Source of the DNA: Nocardiopsis sp. JB363
GTDB lineage: Bacteria > Actinomycetota > Actinomycetes > Streptosporangiales > Streptosporangiaceae
Assembly: GCF_900143625.1 (NCBI RefSeq)
Contig: NZ_FRFF01000196.1
Span: 1-64,000, forward strand
Direction: 5' to 3'
DNA: 64,000 nt
How positions within the stretch are numbered: position 1 is the stretch's first letter; every line of letters starts with the position of its first letter. The notes under the pieces are model-generated. The model saw only the letters and a list, made by a program, of their open reading frames with translations. It was not told the DNA's origin and did no database searches. Shown in pieces: positions 41,332 through 49,288 of this stretch. Made by a program: the position numbers and the translations under genes.

Positions 41332-41808
41332 TCATGCCCGATGGTCTTCGAGGGTGGCGCGCATCCCGCGTAGGCGTGGGCCGAACGCGCCACGGAGCGC
41401 GGTGGCCATGGCCAGGTCGCCCAGCGGGCCCAGACCGGTGGAGAACTCGACCACGTCGGTGTGCCGGGTGCCCGATCCGTACGGCTCGACCCGGTGGGTG
41501 TGCCGCCAATACCGGAGCGGTCCACGTACCTGGAGGTCGCTGAACGAACGCCCCGCTTCGAAAGTGTCGATCACGGCGTTCCAGCGCACCGGGTAGAGCC
41601 CGGCCGTGCCCCAGCGCAGGTTCAGGGCGCCACCGGCCTCGAACGGTTCGGGCCACTTCAGGGCCTCCACGCCGGGAGGCATGGCGTCCAGGAACCCGGC
41701 CTCGCTGATGATCAGCGCGAACACCCGCTCCACCGGGGCGTGGAAGTCCTCGCTCACCCGCAGTGTGGTGGTGCGCCGGGGCGGGACCCGTCGGTCACGT
41801 TCACGCAC
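41332..41808 (-). CDS. SRPBCC family protein (polyketide cyclase/START-like)
   Basis: 158 residues. The pattern EDFHAPVERVFALIISEAGFLDAMPPGVEAL, then GGALNLRWG, YPVRWNAVIDTFEAG, FSDLQVRGPLRYWRHTHRVEP and DVVEFSTGLGPLG, is that of the helix-grip (Bet v1-like) ligand-binding fold, close to coenzyme Q-binding/SRPBCC cell-division-inhibitor-like proteins. No catalytic residues can be named. ATG or similar start at 41808. It is a lone gene between the E2 and paaZ genes. Confidence 0.75.
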   Translation of the reverse strand: MRERDRRVPPRRTTTLRVSEDFHAPVERVFALIISEAGFLDAMPPGVEALKWPEPFEAGGALNLRWGTAGLYPVRWNAVIDTFEAGRSFSDLQVRGPLRYWRHTHRVEPYGSGTRHTDVVEFSTGLGPLGDLAMATALRGAFGPRLRGMRATLEDHRA

Positions 41809-41844
41809 GTCGCTCCCCCTTCGTCGAGATCCCCAGCATGACAG

Positions 41845-41880
41845 CGCCCCCGGACCGAGCGTGTGCTCGGACCGGGGGCG
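41845..41880 (-). terminator. terminator of paaZ
   Basis: CGCCCCCGGACCGAGC / GCTCGGACCGGGGGCG stem with one mismatch and a GTGT loop, downstream of the paaZ stop on the minus strand. Confidence 0.7.
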
Positions 41881-41888
41881 TCGGCGTG

Positions 41889-41928
41889 TGTCGTTCAGTC
41901 GTCCTGTCGCTCTGTCGTTCTGTCGACT
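41889..41928. repeat. 8-bp tandem repeat, five units
   Basis: TGTCGTTC AGTCGTCC, then TGTCGCTC, TGTCGTTC and TGTCGACT: five consecutive octamers differing at one to three positions. It lies between the paaZ terminator and the paaZ stop codon, and is probably a small variable-number repeat. Confidence 0.6.
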
Positions 41929-41963
41929 CGGCTACATGGCGATTCGGCGACTTGTCCCTTCGG

Positions 41964-43997
41964 CTACTCGTCGCCCTTGGCGACCAGGGTGAGGACGTCG
42001 TAGGTGGCGACGGCCTCGTCGTTCTGGTCGGTGACGACCGCGTCCCAGCGCACCTCGCCGTAGTCGGCGTTGGTGCGCGGGGTGATCTGCTTGGCGGTCA
42101 GCGTCACCTTGATGACCGCGTCCTCCTTCACCGGGGTGAGGAAGCGCAGGTGGTCGACGCCGAAGTTGGCGAGCACCGGGCCCGGTGCCGGGTCGACGAA
42201 CAGACCGGCGGCCAGCGACACCACCAGGTAGCCGTGCGCCACGATCCCGCCGAACAGCGGGTTGGCGGCCGCGGCCTCCTCATCGGTGTGCGCGTAGAAC
42301 GTGTCCCCGGTGAACTCCGCGAAGTGGTCGATGTCCGCGCGGGTCACGGTGCGTTCGGCCGACGCGATGGTGTCGCCGATCCGCAGCTCGGTGAGGTCCT
42401 TGCGGAACGGGTGCACGTCACCGATGGCTCGGCGCGAGCCCGTGGTCCAGTGACCGGTGATCGCGGTGAGCATGTCCGGGGAGCCCTGGATCGCGGTGCG
42501 CTGCATGTGGTGCTTGACGCCGCGCACACCGCCCAGTTCTTCGCCGCCGCCGGCGCGGCCGGGGCCACCGTGCACCAGGACGGGCAGCGGGGAACCGTGG
42601 CCGGTGGACTCCTTGGCGTCGTCGCGGTTGAGCACCAGGATGCGGCCGTGCCAGGGGGCCGTGCCCAGGACGACCTCGCGGGCCACGTCCTCGTCGTTGG
42701 TGACCAGCGAACCGACCAGGCTGCCCTGGCCGCGTGCGGCCAGTTCCACGGCCTCGCCCACGGTGTCGTAGGTGATGATCGTGCTGACCGGGCCGAAGGC
42801 CTCCACGTCGTGCGGTTCCTTCGCGCCGGGCTCGGCGCGAAGCAGGATCGGCGACATGAACGCGCCGGACTCGGCGTCGGCTCCGGTCACCTCGACGCGC
42901 TCCGGGTCACCGAACACCAGTTCGCTGGAGGTGCGCAGCGCCTTGACCGCCTTGCGGACCTCCTCGCGCTGGTCCTGCGAGACCAGGGCGCCCATGCGCA
43001 CGTCGGGGTTGTCGGCGGCGCCGACCTTCACCTTGGAGAGCCGGCCGATGAGGGCCTCGGTGACGGCTTCGGCCATCGACGTCGGGACGATGACGCGGCG
43101 GATGGCCGTGCACTTCTGGCCCGCCTTGACGGTCATCTCGGTGACGACCTGCTTGACGTACAGGTCGAACTCGGGGTCTTCGGGCTTGACGTCGGGGCCC
43201 AGGATCGAGCAGTTGAGGGAGTCGGCCTCCACGTTCAGTTGGACTCCGCCGCTGACCACGTTCGGGTGGTTGCGCAGGATCGTGCCGGTGGACGCCGAGC
43301 CGGTGAACCCGACGATGTCCTGCGGGCCCAGGTCGTCGAGCAGGCCGCGGTGGCTGCCCACCAGGAGTTGGAGCGAACCCTCGGGCAGCAGTCCGGATTC
43401 CACCATCCGCTTGACCACGGCCACCGTCAGGTAGGAGGTCTGGCCAGCGGGTTTGACGATGCTGGGCAGGCCCGCGATGAAGGCGGGGGCGAGCTTCTCC
43501 AACATGCCCCAGACGGGGAAGTTGAAGGCGTTGATCTGCACGGCCACACCCGGGCGGGAGGTGTAGACGTGCTGGGCGACGAAGGTGCCGCCCTTGCTCA
43601 ACTGTTCGAGAGGGCCGTCCAGGATGACCTTCGCGTTGGGGAGTTCACGGCGGCCCTTGCTGGAGAAGCTGAAGAGGGTGCCGAAGCCACCGTCGACGTC
43701 GACCATGGTGTCGCGGGCGGTCGCGCCGGTGCGGTGGGAGAGCGCGTAGAACTCGTCCTTGTACCCCATGAGGTGCTTGGCGAGTTCCTTGAGGATGTTG
43801 GCCCGCTGGTGGAACGTGAGTTCTCGCAGGGCCGGGCCGCCCACGGTGCGCGCGTACTCGACCATTCCGGCGACGTCGGGACCGTTCTTCGAGATGCGGG
43901 CGACGGTCTCGCCGGTGTTCGCGTCGGCCAAGGGTGAGCCCTCGTCCGTGGGGGTGAACCACGATCCCTGGGCGTAGCTCTCCAGTACTTCGGACAC
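41964..43997 (-). CDS. paaZ: PaaZ, oxepin-CoA hydrolase / 3-oxo-5,6-dehydrosuberyl-CoA semialdehyde dehydrogenase
   Basis: A 677-residue fusion enzyme of aerobic phenylacetate catabolism. The N-terminal aldehyde dehydrogenase domain (about 1-520) has NAFNFPVWGMLEKLAPA, FTGSAST, the general base Glu in VEADSLNCS and the nucleophile Cys in AGQKCTAIRR. The C-terminal MaoC-like hydratase domain (about 530-677) has FAEFTGDTFYAHTDEEAA and GGIVAHGYLVVSLAAG. It is complete, but no other paa gene is in the window, so it acts away from the paa operon or on another acyl-CoA. GTG/ATG start near 43997 lies just below a 22-bp operator-like palindrome. Confidence 0.93.
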   Translation of the reverse strand: MSEVLESYAQGSWFTPTDEGSPLADANTGETVARISKNGPDVAGMVEYARTVGGPALRELTFHQRANILKELAKHLMGYKDEFYALSHRTGATARDTMVDVDGGFGTLFSFSSKGRRELPNAKVILDGPLEQLSKGGTFVAQHVYTSRPGVAVQINAFNFPVWGMLEKLAPAFIAGLPSIVKPAGQTSYLTVAVVKRMVESGLLPEGSLQLLVGSHRGLLDDLGPQDIVGFTGSASTGTILRNHPNVVSGGVQLNVEADSLNCSILGPDVKPEDPEFDLYVKQVVTEMTVKAGQKCTAIRRVIVPTSMAEAVTEALIGRLSKVKVGAADNPDVRMGALVSQDQREEVRKAVKALRTSSELVFGDPERVEVTGADAESGAFMSPILLRAEPGAKEPHDVEAFGPVSTIITYDTVGEAVELAARGQGSLVGSLVTNDEDVAREVVLGTAPWHGRILVLNRDDAKESTGHGSPLPVLVHGGPGRAGGGEELGGVRGVKHHMQRTAIQGSPDMLTAITGHWTTGSRRAIGDVHPFRKDLTELRIGDTIASAERTVTRADIDHFAEFTGDTFYAHTDEEAAAANPLFGGIVAHGYLVVSLAAGLFVDPAPGPVLANFGVDHLRFLTPVKEDAVIKVTLTAKQITPRTNADYGEVRWDAVVTDQNDEAVATYDVLTLVAKGDE

Positions 43998-44039
43998 CTG
44001 ACGGTCCTCTCCTCGAACGGTGGGTCTGCGGGAACAGTA

Positions 44040-44061
44040 TTACAGACCGATCGGTCAGTAA
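44040..44061. promoter_or_regulatory. TetR-type operator-like palindrome upstream of paaZ
   Basis: TTACAGACCGA / TCGGTCAGTAA is a 22-bp inverted repeat with one mismatched pair, 43 bp upstream of the paaZ start. Its centre matches the dyad at 30638-30656. Phenylacetate genes in actinobacteria are commonly repressed by TetR-family PaaR. Confidence 0.6.
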
Positions 44062-44157
44062 ATAGGGGCGTGTCTGTGCGAGCGCGCCCCACCAGTGCTT
44101 TCCTTAGAAGGTGCGGGTCGCCTTCTCTGTCTTGGGAAGCCGACTTACCGTGGATCC

Positions 44158-44757
44158 ATGACCGACTACGCGCGGATGTACCGTCTTGGTTTCACCCCCT
44201 GGGAGCGCTACGGTCCCGCCGCGGGGGCGCAGCTTCGTTCCTGGCTCGAACGCGAGTCCGCAGAACGCGAAAGCCCCGGTCGCGCTCTCGACATCGGTTG
44301 CGGACGTGGGCAGTTCACCCCCGAACTCGTCAACCACGGCTGGCAGACCACCGGCGTCGACCTCGTCCCCGCCGCGATCGAGGCCGCCCGCGAGAAGGAT
44401 CCGGACGGGGCCACCTACGTCGTCGGAGACGCGACCGACCTGGAGTCGGCGGACCTCGGTGGTGAGTTCGAGCTGTTTCTCGACGTCGGTTGCTTCCAGG
44501 GCCTCGACGCGAACCAGCGTGCCGCCCAGGGAAGGGGAGTCACGGCGTTGGCTGCTCCTGACGCCACCCTGCTGATGCTCGCCTTCGGCCCATCGATCTA
44601 TCGGCGCATGGTCGAAGGGGTGTCGCGAGCGGAGGTCGAGGCAGGGTTTCCCGAGTGGGAGCTGGCCGACGTGGAGAACGCTTCCACTGATGGTCTCGGC
44701 TGGCCGATGAACCGGACCAACCCCAAGTGGTACCGCTTCCGCCGCCCCACCCGCTGA
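44158..44757 (+). CDS. class I SAM-dependent methyltransferase
   Basis: A 199-residue methyltransferase with SAM motif I ALDIGCGRGQFTPEL (about 43-57), acidic GVDLVPAAIEAARE, GDATDLES, and LFLDVGCFQGLDANQR. The family (TehB/UbiG-like small methyltransferases) covers many substrates, so none can be named. ATG 44158; the frame extends upstream but coding begins with MTDYARMYRLGFTPWERYG, a common start in these proteins. Single gene, divergent from paaZ. Confidence 0.85.
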   Translation: MTDYARMYRLGFTPWERYGPAAGAQLRSWLERESAERESPGRALDIGCGRGQFTPELVNHGWQTTGVDLVPAAIEAAREKDPDGATYVVGDATDLESADLGGEFELFLDVGCFQGLDANQRAAQGRGVTALAAPDATLLMLAFGPSIYRRMVEGVSRAEVEAGFPEWELADVENASTDGLGWPMNRTNPKWYRFRRPTR

Positions 44758-44793
44758 GGATCCAAGGTGCCCTGATCCCTGAATGCTCGTCCA

Positions 44794-44982
44794 CTACAGG
44801 CGCACGCTGGACACCAGCGCGGCCCACTCCGCAGCGGAGAAGTAGAGGTGACCGTTCTTTCCGTCCTGCGTGTCCCGCACAGCGGCCCCACCAGGAAGGT
44901 CGGCGACCTCCACACAGTTGCCAGTGGGCTGGCTGTAGCTGGACTTACGGAAGTGAAGATACGACGGGTTCCCCATGGGCAT
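44794..44982 (-). CDS. DUF397 domain protein
   Basis: 62 residues with the DUF397 pattern: LHFRKSSYSQPTGNCVEVADLPGGAAVRDTQDG (shown as its core) followed by LYFSAAEWAALVSSV. DUF397 proteins are small actinobacterial partners, normally encoded next to an XRE-type regulator with a DUF5753 domain, and often affect antibiotic production or development. No such XRE partner adjoins this copy. ATG 44982 or 44976. Confidence 0.85.
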   Translation of the reverse strand: MPMGNPSYLHFRKSSYSQPTGNCVEVADLPGGAAVRDTQDGKNGHLYFSAAEWAALVSSVRL

Positions 44983-45119
44983 CGCTGTGCCTCCTGCTCC
45001 GGATCGGCTGCGCTCGCACCTGGCAATGCCCTGAAACCCTTGATGTGGAACGGCCCAGTGGGGTCGGGATCGTCTACACAGCCGCCGTATCCCCGGGTAC
45101 AGTGCGTGCGGGAAAGTCA

Positions 45120-45419
45120 TCAGGACAGAAATCGGCCCCGGTAGCCGGACGGGGCCTTGTGTACGGGCTCTTCGCCGCCCGCCTTCTTCATCTGAGATAC
45201 ACGGCCCGGGGATACGCCCAAGTGCCGGGCGATGTCTTCCTGCCTCATCCCGCCCTGTTGAGCCTCGGTGATGGCTCCCCGGCGGATACGTGAGAGCTCC
45301 ACACCCTGCCCTTGCAAGCTGGTCATGGCGGCGGAAGCCGCGCGGGCTCGGTCCAGCGGGTCCGGTATGGCTGCGATGTCATGCAATGTCCTTGCCCCCA
45401 AGGTGCTTGTCCACCTCAC
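45120..45419 (-). CDS. small helix-turn-helix protein
   Basis: A 99-residue protein. Helical region IPDPLDRARAASAAMTSLQ and RIRRGAITEAQQGG are followed by a clear HTH, MRQEDIARHLGVSPGRVSQMKK (about 58-79, core shown), and a basic tail GYRGRFLS. It is typical of actinomycete one-domain sigma-70-region-4-like HTH proteins. The GTG start at 45419 overlaps the stop of the antitoxin-like gene by four bases, indicating a two-gene operon. The DNA target is unknown. Confidence 0.75.
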   Translation of the reverse strand: MRWTSTLGARTLHDIAAIPDPLDRARAASAAMTSLQGQGVELSRIRRGAITEAQQGGMRQEDIARHLGVSPGRVSQMKKAGGEEPVHKAPSGYRGRFLS

Positions 45420-45604
45420 CGGTCAAGAGCGTCGAACATCGACTTCGCGCTCTCGAACTCCTCGGTTCGACCGGTGGCGAGCTGCCCGTCGGCCTCCCGC
45501 TCTCCCGATCGCCATTCCGGGTTCCAAAACCACGCCTGGTCCGAAGCGGGTTCGGTCACGCCACGAAGTACGACCTGCCCGTCCTCGCCGGTCCCGTCCC
45601 CCAT
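45416..45604 (-). CDS. antitoxin-like protein (AbrB/MazE-related type)
   Basis: 62 residues. The C-terminal half WFWNPEWRSGEREADGQLAT, ending ESAKSMFDALD, is the tail I associate with actinobacterial AbrB/MazE-like antitoxins (pattern WFWTPEWQxGEREAxxQIAxG...MFxxLD). A short N-terminal strand region GQVVLRGV fits the swapped-hairpin part, though the domain is shorter than usual. ATG 45604 has GGGGT upstream. The second gene of the pair is an HTH protein, not a recognisable toxin. Confidence 0.6.
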   Translation of the reverse strand: MGDGTGEDGQVVLRGVTEPASDQAWFWNPEWRSGEREADGQLATGRTEEFESAKSMFDALDR

Positions 45605-45738
45605 GACTGTCGAGACCCCTTCTGTTGCGGTGTGCTCCTGCAACAACCTAGGGGGCATGCCGCCCCGCTGTAGGCATATCGAGAAGTCGCCGTGTGGCCA
45701 TGTCGACCTGGCGAAAGAGCGACGTATCGACAAACCAA

Positions 45739-45770
45739 CGCGGCCCGGGTCGAAATCGACCTGGGCCGCG
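45739..45770 (-). terminator. terminator downstream of YbaK-like gene
   Basis: 15-bp stem CGCGGCCCGGGTCGA / TCGACCTGGGCCGCG with one G-T pair and an AA loop. It sits inside a wider inverted repeat TCGACAAACCA (45727) / TGGTTTTGTCGA (45784). Confidence 0.7.
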
Positions 45771-45813
45771 CCTTAACCACAGATGGTTTTGTCGACAAAT
45801 CGACTGATGGCGA

Positions 45814-46335
45814 CTACCGCGTCAACGACAAGACCTCGGCCCCGGGCAACTCCGCCAGCAGCGGGCCGGGGACCCGCAGCTTGGATCGGCGCAGGCCACT
45901 GCCCACGACCACCCAGGGGGTGTCGTGGACGGCCTTGTCCACCAGGACCGGCCAACCCTCCGGCAGCCCGAACGGGGTGATGCCGCCGTACTCCATGCCG
46001 GTCATCTCGGTCGCCTCGTCCATCGGGGCGAAGGACGCCTTACGCGCGCCCAGGTGCTTGCGCAGCACCCCGTTGACGTCGGCCCGTTGTGTGGCCAGGA
46101 CCATGCAGGCGGCGTATTCGATTTCGCCACCCCGCTTGGCCGCCAGCACCACACAGTTGGCGCTGGTGTCCAGGGTCTGCCCGTAGCGCTCGCAGAAGGC
46201 CGCCGTGTCCGCGACCTCCGGATCGATCGCCCCGGCACGGACCGACCCGTCGAACCGGGTCACCGCCTTGCGTACCGGCTCGGCCATCAGTTCAGGGTGG
46301 TCCAGCGCGGGCACCCACTCGATCCGCTCCGTCAT
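45814..46335 (-). CDS. YbaK/EbsC-type aminoacyl-tRNA deacylase
   Basis: A 173-residue protein of the prolyl-tRNA editing fold: ANCVVLAAKRGGEIEYAACMVLA, DVNGVLRKHLGARKASFAPMDEATEMTGMEYGGITPFGLP and WPVLVDKAV. These include the conserved catalytic Lys region and the GG(I/V)xPFG loop of YbaK/ProX. Such proteins clear mischarged tRNAs in trans. ATG 46335. It is divergent from the DUF2207 gene. Confidence 0.88.
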   Translation of the reverse strand: MTERIEWVPALDHPELMAEPVRKAVTRFDGSVRAGAIDPEVADTAAFCERYGQTLDTSANCVVLAAKRGGEIEYAACMVLATQRADVNGVLRKHLGARKASFAPMDEATEMTGMEYGGITPFGLPEGWPVLVDKAVHDTPWVVVGSGLRRSKLRVPGPLLAELPGAEVLSLTR

Positions 46336-46461
46336 GACCGCTCCCCACTCGCGTTCCGCACCGTGCGGCACCATGATGCCGCACGGCCGGTAGTGGAAAA
46401 GGCCGTACCCGGCCAGGGGGCCGTCACATCCGGAGATCGTTCGTCTCCTAAAGTGCACGCC

Positions 46462-48162
46462 ATGGAGCACACCCGATCCACGACCCGCTCCGTCGGGGCG
46501 GCCGTTCTGGCCACGGCGTTCGTGGCCCTCCCCTGCGCACCCGCTCACGCCGAAGACTCGCCGCCCCCGGACGACCGGATCACCGAGTACCGCACGGAAG
46601 CGATGGTCCACGAGGACGGGACGGTCGACGTCACCGAGACGATCACCTACGACTTCGGTGACGAGGACAGCCCCGGGATCTCCCGGAACATCCCGGTCGT
46701 GCTGGACCAGGAGTGGAACCGGGAACGGGTCGTGCGGATCCAGGACCTGGAGGTCTCCAGCCCCACCGGCGCCGAGACCCACCTCGACTTCGCGGGCGTG
46801 GAGGGTGAGGACTTCGTCGTGCTCGTCGGTCGGGAGGACGCCCCCGATACCCATGTGAAGGGCGAGCAGACCTACGAGCTCTCCTACACATTGGTGGGAT
46901 CCCTCCTGGCCGGAGACGGGCACGACGAGTTCTACTGGAACTTCGTCGGGCCCGAGTGGGACGTTCCCATCGAGAACGTTTCGGTCGAGGTGACCGCGCC
47001 GGAGATCATCGACTTCTCCTGCTACAGGGGCTTCGACGGTTCCGAGGACCCCTGTACGGAATCCGGCGACGATGGTGGGACGGCTCGGATCGAGGAACCC
47101 CGACTCGCGCGGAGCGAGATCGTCACCGGTGCCGTATCCATGCCCAAGGGGGTGGTGGACACCACTGATTCGGTCTGGCAGACCCGGGCGCACTGGGTGG
47201 TCGGCCCGTTGGTCATCGGCCTCGCGGTAGTCGTCGTCGCGGTGGTGCCGCTCATGCTCTGGCACCGGACCCGCTCCGACCGGGCGGCCCGTGCCCGCTT
47301 CACCGAGATTCCCGAAGGGTTCGGAGCGGCGACCGCGCACGCCGTGCACCGGTCGACGGGCGGGGCCGATTCCCGCGACATCCTCGTCATGCTGACGCAA
47401 CTGGAGGAACGCGGGCTGGTGGCCTCCGAACCCCACCCGACCACTCCCGGCGACTGGGTCTTCCACCTTCGGACCGAACCCCAGGACCCCAACATGAGCG
47501 CGCCCGAGCAGGAGTTGGTCCGCCACCTCTTCGCCGAGGGAACCGGCTTCGACCTCGCCACGCTCGCGGAGTCCCCGCCCCGGAGCCTGTCGGGCGAACT
47601 CGGCCGCAAGATGTACGACGAGGGGAACTCCCTGGGACTGCGCTCCCATCCGGTCGTCTACGCCCTGGGCCGTGTCCTGCTCCCGGTCGTGTGCGCGGTC
47701 GCCGGAGTCATCATCATGTTCCTCGGCGCCGACTTCCCCGCCCAGGGCGGCGTCTACGTCGGGCTGCTCCTGATCGCGTACGCGGTCGCGTCGATCGCGA
47801 TCCTGGGCATGGGGTCGTTCAACGCCAAGGGCCGCCGGGTGCGCGAACTGCTCGGTGAGGCCAAGCGGGACACGGTCTCGGGCGGTCCGTTGTCGGTGGC
47901 CGGCTCCCCCTCGTGGGAGTTGGCAGTGGGCCTGCCCAGCGAGGAGATCGACCGGCTCGTCGCCTCCGGTCACGGGCACCTGCGGCCAGCCCCGCCGTAC
48001 TTCCGGGACCACCGCTTCCTCGACCGCTGGGACAAAGGGGTACGGAAGTACACGCACCCCGAGAACACCAGTGGCTCGGGAAGCGGGTTCTCCTCGGGCG
48101 GTGGTTTCGGTGGAGGTTCCGCCGGCGGTGGTGGCGGAGGGGGTGGCGGCGGACGCCGCTGA
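46462..48162 (+). CDS. DUF2207 membrane protein
   Basis: A 566-residue protein. A signal peptide (residues 1-31, cleavage near AHAED) is followed by an extracellular beta-rich DUF2207 domain (ITEYRTEAMVHEDGTVDVTETITYDFG...GISRNIPV, core shown), a transmembrane helix around 250-272, a cytoplasmic winged-helix-like region (DSRDILVMLTQLEERGLV), and two further helices around 400-445. It ends in an extreme Gly/Ser tail (GSGSGFSSGGGFGGGS...GGGG). DUF2207 proteins are widespread in actinobacteria and Firmicutes, with no established function known to me. ATG 46462. Confidence 0.88.
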   Translation: MEHTRSTTRSVGAAVLATAFVALPCAPAHAEDSPPPDDRITEYRTEAMVHEDGTVDVTETITYDFGDEDSPGISRNIPVVLDQEWNRERVVRIQDLEVSSPTGAETHLDFAGVEGEDFVVLVGREDAPDTHVKGEQTYELSYTLVGSLLAGDGHDEFYWNFVGPEWDVPIENVSVEVTAPEIIDFSCYRGFDGSEDPCTESGDDGGTARIEEPRLARSEIVTGAVSMPKGVVDTTDSVWQTRAHWVVGPLVIGLAVVVVAVVPLMLWHRTRSDRAARARFTEIPEGFGAATAHAVHRSTGGADSRDILVMLTQLEERGLVASEPHPTTPGDWVFHLRTEPQDPNMSAPEQELVRHLFAEGTGFDLATLAESPPRSLSGELGRKMYDEGNSLGLRSHPVVYALGRVLLPVVCAVAGVIIMFLGADFPAQGGVYVGLLLIAYAVASIAILGMGSFNAKGRRVRELLGEAKRDTVSGGPLSVAGSPSWELAVGLPSEEIDRLVASGHGHLRPAPPYFRDHRFLDRWDKGVRKYTHPENTSGSGSGFSSGGGFGGGSAGGGGGGGGGGRR

Positions 48163-48163
48163 C

Positions 48164-49171
48164 TCAGGCAGGGTGCCGCGTGTGCCGCCGCAGGATCGCC
48201 TCGGTGAGTTCACCGAGTCCGGCGGCGCGGTAGCCCGGCCACCCGTGCACCGCATCCAGGTACGAGGCGGGGATGGCCGAACGCCCCCATCTGGCCCCGA
48301 CCAGCGCCCCGGCGATGGCGGCCACGGTGTCGGTGTCGTCGCCGGCCCGCACCGCCGCCATGACCGGTGCGGCGTACCGGTCGGGCGAGGACTCGTCCAC
48401 GGGGTTGTGGACGATCGCCGACCACGCGGCTTGCAGGGCCGACACCACGAAGCCGTTGGGCGCGAAGAAGGACGGCGGCTCCTTCTCCGCCTTGTCCAAC
48501 CGCGCCTCCCAACCCCCGCGCACCGACGGCGGCAACAGGTCCAGTCCGCCGCGCACCCCGTCGTAGGTGCCGTGCACGATCGAGTGTCGGATCGCCTCGC
48601 ACCACAGCACACAGGCCTGGGCGGCCAACGGGTCGCCGTGGGTGAGCCGGCTGTACCGGGCGGCGCTCTCCGCCAGCCCCTCCCGGTCGTCCAGGTGGGC
48701 CAGAGCCAGTGGAGCCGTGCGCATCAGCGAACCGTTGCCCGCGCACCGCTCCCCCTCCTCGAACATCCGCTCGGAACGGCGGGTCATGGCCTCGGCGGCA
48801 CCACCCCCGTGCTCGGCGAGGGCTCGTTCGGTGTCCTTCAGGATCCGGGCCGTCTGCACACCGATGTCGGAGGCGCCCTCACGGAACCAGGTCAGGAAAC
48901 TCCGGCCGGTCTGCTCCAAGGCCTCCGGAGATCGGGGTCCGTCGTGATCTCGGAGCGCCTCGGCGATACACACCGCCATCTGGGTGTCGTCGGAATACTC
49001 GCCCGGCTCGTACGGTCCCAACCCGCCGCCGACCATCTCGGGTGTCCGATCCTCGGTCAGGCGCGGGGCGAATTCGTAGGGGACACCGAGGGCGTCTCCA
49101 CAAGCGGCGCCCAGCAGGGTGCCGGCGGCACGGTCGATCACGTCGGGGGAGAACACGGCGGAGGGGATCAC
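48164..49171 (-). CDS. ADP-ribosylglycohydrolase family protein
   Basis: 335 residues with the two acidic metal-binding signatures of the DraG/ARH family: EYSDDTQMAVCIAEAL (about 59-74) and VRAGDDTDTVAAIAGALVGARWG near residue 285. AAGTLLGAACGDALGVPYEF is at the start. The expected activity is hydrolysis of ADP-ribose from proteins or small molecules. ATG 49171. Convergent with the DUF2207 gene (stops one base apart). Confidence 0.9.
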   Translation of the reverse strand: MIPSAVFSPDVIDRAAGTLLGAACGDALGVPYEFAPRLTEDRTPEMVGGGLGPYEPGEYSDDTQMAVCIAEALRDHDGPRSPEALEQTGRSFLTWFREGASDIGVQTARILKDTERALAEHGGGAAEAMTRRSERMFEEGERCAGNGSLMRTAPLALAHLDDREGLAESAARYSRLTHGDPLAAQACVLWCEAIRHSIVHGTYDGVRGGLDLLPPSVRGGWEARLDKAEKEPPSFFAPNGFVVSALQAAWSAIVHNPVDESSPDRYAAPVMAAVRAGDDTDTVAAIAGALVGARWGRSAIPASYLDAVHGWPGYRAAGLGELTEAILRRHTRHPA

Positions 49172-49288
49172 GGCACCTCACAGAGGGTGGCGGAAAGCTC
49201 GGAAACACCAGACTAGCGCCGGGTGATCGCCCGAATTCGGCCTGATCGAAGACGATATGTGAGGGTTCGGCACCGTACAATCCGACTC

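Noticed and set aside
41763..43937. 724-residue open frame antisense to paaZ
   Set aside because: Shadow frame; paaZ is complete with its catalytic residues.
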